7,693 nt of DNA from Collinsella sp. (GTDB taxonomy: Bacteria > Actinomycetota > Coriobacteriia > Coriobacteriales > Coriobacteriaceae). This document shows positions 6,771 to 7,693 of the stretch, piece by piece. The notes under the pieces are model-generated. The model was given only the letters and a program-made list of their open reading frames with translations. It did no database searches and had not been told where the DNA came from. The stretch spans positions 1-7,693 of the forward strand of contig JAIJJM010000092.1 of assembly GCA_022728415.1 (NCBI GenBank), written 5' to 3'. Made by a program: the position numbers and the translations under genes. Each line of letters begins with the position of its first letter. Position 1 is the stretch's first letter.

Positions 6771-6798
6771 CAGGCTTCCCCTCTGACGGGATAGCCTG
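6771..6798. repeat. Stem-loop of 10 bp with one bulged base
   Basis: CAGGCT-TCCC (6771-6780) pairs with GGGA-(T)-AGCCTG (6788-6798) around a seven-base loop. On the plus strand it is followed by an A-run, not a U-run, and on the minus strand the U-run precedes it, so it does not have terminator form in either direction. It lies between the two small accessory genes. Confidence 0.4.
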
Positions 6799-6821
6799 AA
6801 AAAATAACACAGAAAATTATT

Positions 6822-6830
6822 TGTTATAAT
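6822..6830 (+). promoter_or_regulatory. Perfect extended -10 promoter element, antisense to the 46-aa ORF
   Basis: TGTTATAAT gives a perfect TATAAT with the TG of an extended -10 element. Extended -10 promoters can work without a good -35. The expected start near 6837 would make RNA running through 6840-6980, complementary to the whole small hydrophobic ORF on the other strand. The element overlaps an inverted repeat, GTTATA-N5-TATAAC (6823-6839), that could be an operator. Such matches do arise by chance in AT-rich DNA. Confidence 0.4.
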
Positions 6831-6839
6831 TAATATAAC

Positions 6840-6980
6840 TTACTCAAAAAAAAGCGACGAGAAAATCAGCATCAACGAACAATAAGCGCCAATACGTGAT
6901 AACAAATGGCAGCCATATTTATCTGCAGTATAAGCAATGGACAGGATAACCACACCAGAAACCGTCAGCATAAAATCCAT
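6840..6980 (-). CDS. Predicted 46-aa hydrophobic small membrane protein, family not recognised
   Basis: An ATG at 6980 opens 46 codons ending in TAA. The product begins MDFMLTVSGVVILSIAY, has a short polar middle (TADKYGCHLLSR, residues 18-29), and ends in a second hydrophobic stretch, IGAYCSLMLIFSSLFFE (30-46). One or two membrane segments are likely. A purine-rich GGGGAAG lies 5 bases before the ATG as a modest ribosome binding site. The gene has the same orientation as the lysis and head genes, so late transcription could cover it. It also has a possible promoter of its own (7041-7070). An extended -10 on the opposite strand could make an antisense RNA. Candidates are a membrane-active toxin of a type I pair, a phage exclusion moron, or an accessory lysis peptide. 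The sequence does not choose between them, and I do not recognise the protein. Confidence 0.5.
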   Translation of the reverse strand: MDFMLTVSGVVILSIAYTADKYGCHLLSRIGAYCSLMLIFSSLFFE

Positions 6981-7330
6981 TTGAACTTCCCCGGACAAAA
7001 TCGACTCATCTAAAGATTTACAGCTCTTTTTATTATCAATATGTTAAAAGTAAAATAAACAGATGTTCAATAACACGAATACAAAAACGTGCTGAAATTC
7101 AATGAATCCATTTCTGTGTCATCAATTAATAGTGATAAACATCCGGCTTCTTCCACCATCGCACCGGACAGGCGACTATGAGGGGACAACGCCGCGCTCC
7201 GTTAACGCGGTAAACCCCGGTGTGTATCGTTTTTGATTATCCCCGCACACTCGCGCAGAGGAGTCTCCCTGTCGGGCTGCGGTCTCTGTTAATGAGGGAA
7301 TACAGCGACGATACGGCGCATCAACAAAAC
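6981..7330. other. 350-base region without a convincing gene between the small membrane protein and Rz
   Basis: The part at 6981-7135 is AT-rich with no coding signal. From about 7138 to 7325 the base composition rises and the sequence resembles, from memory, the noncoding block upstream of bor in the lambda right arm (ATCCGGCTTCTTCC..., TGTGTATCGTTTTTGATTA..., GAGGGAATACAGCGACGAT). It holds a CCGCG...CGCGG inverted repeat (7192-7196/7206-7210). Very short ORFs exist on both strands but lack ribosome binding sites. In lambda, bor lies between this block and Rz. Here the block runs straight into the end of Rz, so bor is absent. Its conservation suggests a noncoding RNA or DNA element, not established here. 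Confidence 0.5.
7041..7070 (-). promoter_or_regulatory. Candidate promoter for the 46-aa membrane protein
   Basis: On the minus strand TTGAAC (7065-7070) and TAACAT (7041-7046) are separated by 18 bases, each matching four of six consensus positions. A start near 7034 would leave a leader of about 55 bases before the ATG at 6980. The surrounding DNA is AT-rich, so a chance match is possible. Confidence 0.25.
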
Positions 7331-7693
7331 TTATTTCAGGCACTGAGTGCGGATATAGCCCTGTGCCCCTTCCAGTTGCTTGTGCATCGTCATCAGCCGC
7401 TCTCTGAGGGTGAAATAATCCCGTGTAACGGTGTCTGCCAGTTGGGGGCCGGTTGCATTATCCACGCCGGAGGTGGTGGGGGCTTCACGCACGGAGCCTG
7501 GACAGGTGGCGTTGATCCGCAGGCGCTTACGACCAGCGGCAACATCAGCGCGCAGAGTTTCATTTTCAGCTCTCGCATCGGCTAATTCCCTCGAGTATTT
7601 TGCATCGAGCGCAGCAACATCACGCTGACGCATCTGCATGTCAGTAATTGCCGCGTTCGCCAGCTTCAGTTCTCTGACATTTTTGTCGCGCTG
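7331..7693 (-). CDS. Rz: Spanin inner-membrane subunit Rz, C-terminal part (cut by the window edge)
   Basis: The last 120 residues of Rz are visible, starting at [20 protein letters not shown]. About 33-36 N-terminal residues, including the membrane anchor, lie beyond 7693, and the frame is open to the edge. The visible part is the periplasmic coiled-coil domain ([37 protein letters not shown]), a linker, and the C-terminal helix ([23 protein letters not shown]) that meets Rz1. Rz and the Rz1 lipoprotein form a complex spanning the periplasm that fuses inner and outer membranes in the last step of lysis. It matches lambda Rz (153 aa) closely. The gene is on the late-transcribed strand, downstream of the expected holin and endolysin genes outside the window. 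Confidence 0.96.
   Translation of the reverse strand, partial: QRDKNVRELKLANAAITDMQMRQRDVAALDAKYSRELADARAENETLRADVAAGRKRLRINATCPGSVREAPTTSGVDNATGPQLADTVTRDYFTLRERLMTMHKQLEGAQGYIRTQCLK
7393..7578 (-). CDS. Rz1: Spanin outer-membrane lipoprotein Rz1, nested in Rz
   Basis: This 61-residue lipoprotein precursor is encoded entirely inside Rz in another frame. A signal peptide ([17 protein letters not shown]) leads to a lipobox VSAC with C20 as the lipidated cysteine, so the mature protein would have about 42 residues. It is proline-rich ([22 protein letters not shown]), as in lambda Rz1, and ends GIISPSESG (lambda: GIISPSERG). The mature protein sits in the outer membrane and binds the C-terminus of Rz. 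Aspartate is the usual residue after the cysteine for inner-membrane retention. Glycine is found here, consistent with outer-membrane sorting. Intact length and motifs argue for a working spanin pair. Confidence 0.95.
   Translation of the reverse strand: MRELKMKLCALMLPLVVSACGSTPPVQAPCVKPPPPPAWIMQPAPNWQTPLHGIISPSESG

Noticed and set aside
6709..6786. Plus-strand ORF of 25 codons just after the ribbon-helix-helix gene
   Set aside because: It is too short and has no ribosome binding site. Proximity alone is not evidence.
6771..6798. Stem-loop considered as a Rho-independent terminator
   Set aside because: The adjacent homopolymer is an A-run after the hairpin on the plus strand, and the U-run precedes the hairpin on the minus strand. 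Neither direction fits a terminator.
7067..7159. Minus-strand ORF of 30 codons (MVEEAGCLSLL...) upstream of the 46-aa gene
   Set aside because: It is short, has a poor ribosome binding site and shows no other support. It could be a leader peptide but nothing demonstrates it.
7102..7236. Plus-strand ORF of 44 codons (MNPFLCHQLIVINIRLLPPS...) in the noncoding block
   Set aside because: There is no ribosome binding site before the ATG and no hydrophobic or domain pattern. As remembered, the related lambda sequence does not keep this frame.
7220..7585. Plus-strand open frame of 121 codons overlapping the Rz end
   Set aside because: It lies opposite Rz/Rz1, has no ribosome binding site, and its second half is the complement of conserved spanin sequence.

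Overview
The window is a piece of a lambdoid prophage (or a permuted phage genome) from Escherichia coli, Shigella or a close relative. The left 6.1 kb, all on the minus strand, is the DNA-packaging and head-assembly cluster in the order: small terminase subunit (6134) - large terminase subunit - gpW-like head completion protein - portal - S49 head protease with a nested scaffold - head decoration protein (28). By remembered sequence and by length, most of these proteins are closest to phage 21 (genes 1, 2, 3, 4, 5/6, shp) and more distantly related to lambda Nu1, A, W, B, C/Nu3 and D. The genes overlap or nearly abut, as expected for one translationally coupled late operon. The major capsid gene would lie just beyond the left edge.

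Positions 6135-6350 hold the cos site. There is a lambda-type 12-base cosN (6304-6315) and an exact lambda cosQ (6333-6345). The cosB segment has three copies of a GGATCTGA core and a perfect IHF consensus between two of them. Because cos is internal, the DNA is either integrated prophage or circular/concatemeric. The chromosome 'left end' reads toward position 1 and the 'right end' toward position 7693.

The right 1.3 kb (6350-7693) is the right arm of the phage. A Fur-box-like palindrome sits just beyond cosQ. A plus-strand gene encodes a 61-aa ribbon-helix-helix protein (YlcI/YnfO-like). An AT-rich accessory segment contains a previously easy-to-miss 46-codon hydrophobic ORF on the minus strand (6840-6980), with a perfect extended -10 element pointing into it from the opposite strand. 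A mostly noncoding block follows. At the right edge are the C-terminal part of the spanin subunit Rz and the fully nested Rz1 lipoprotein gene. No bor-like gene is visible in the place where lambda carries it.

In function, late transcription would enter from the right (lysis genes), run leftward through Rz/Rz1 and across cos, and express the terminase and head genes. The terminase pair cuts at cosN and docks on the portal. The protease and scaffold build the prohead, the decoration protein stabilises the expanded shell, and gpW closes the filled head. The packaging and lysis genes are ordinary lambdoid genes. The part least explained by known genes is 6708-7330.
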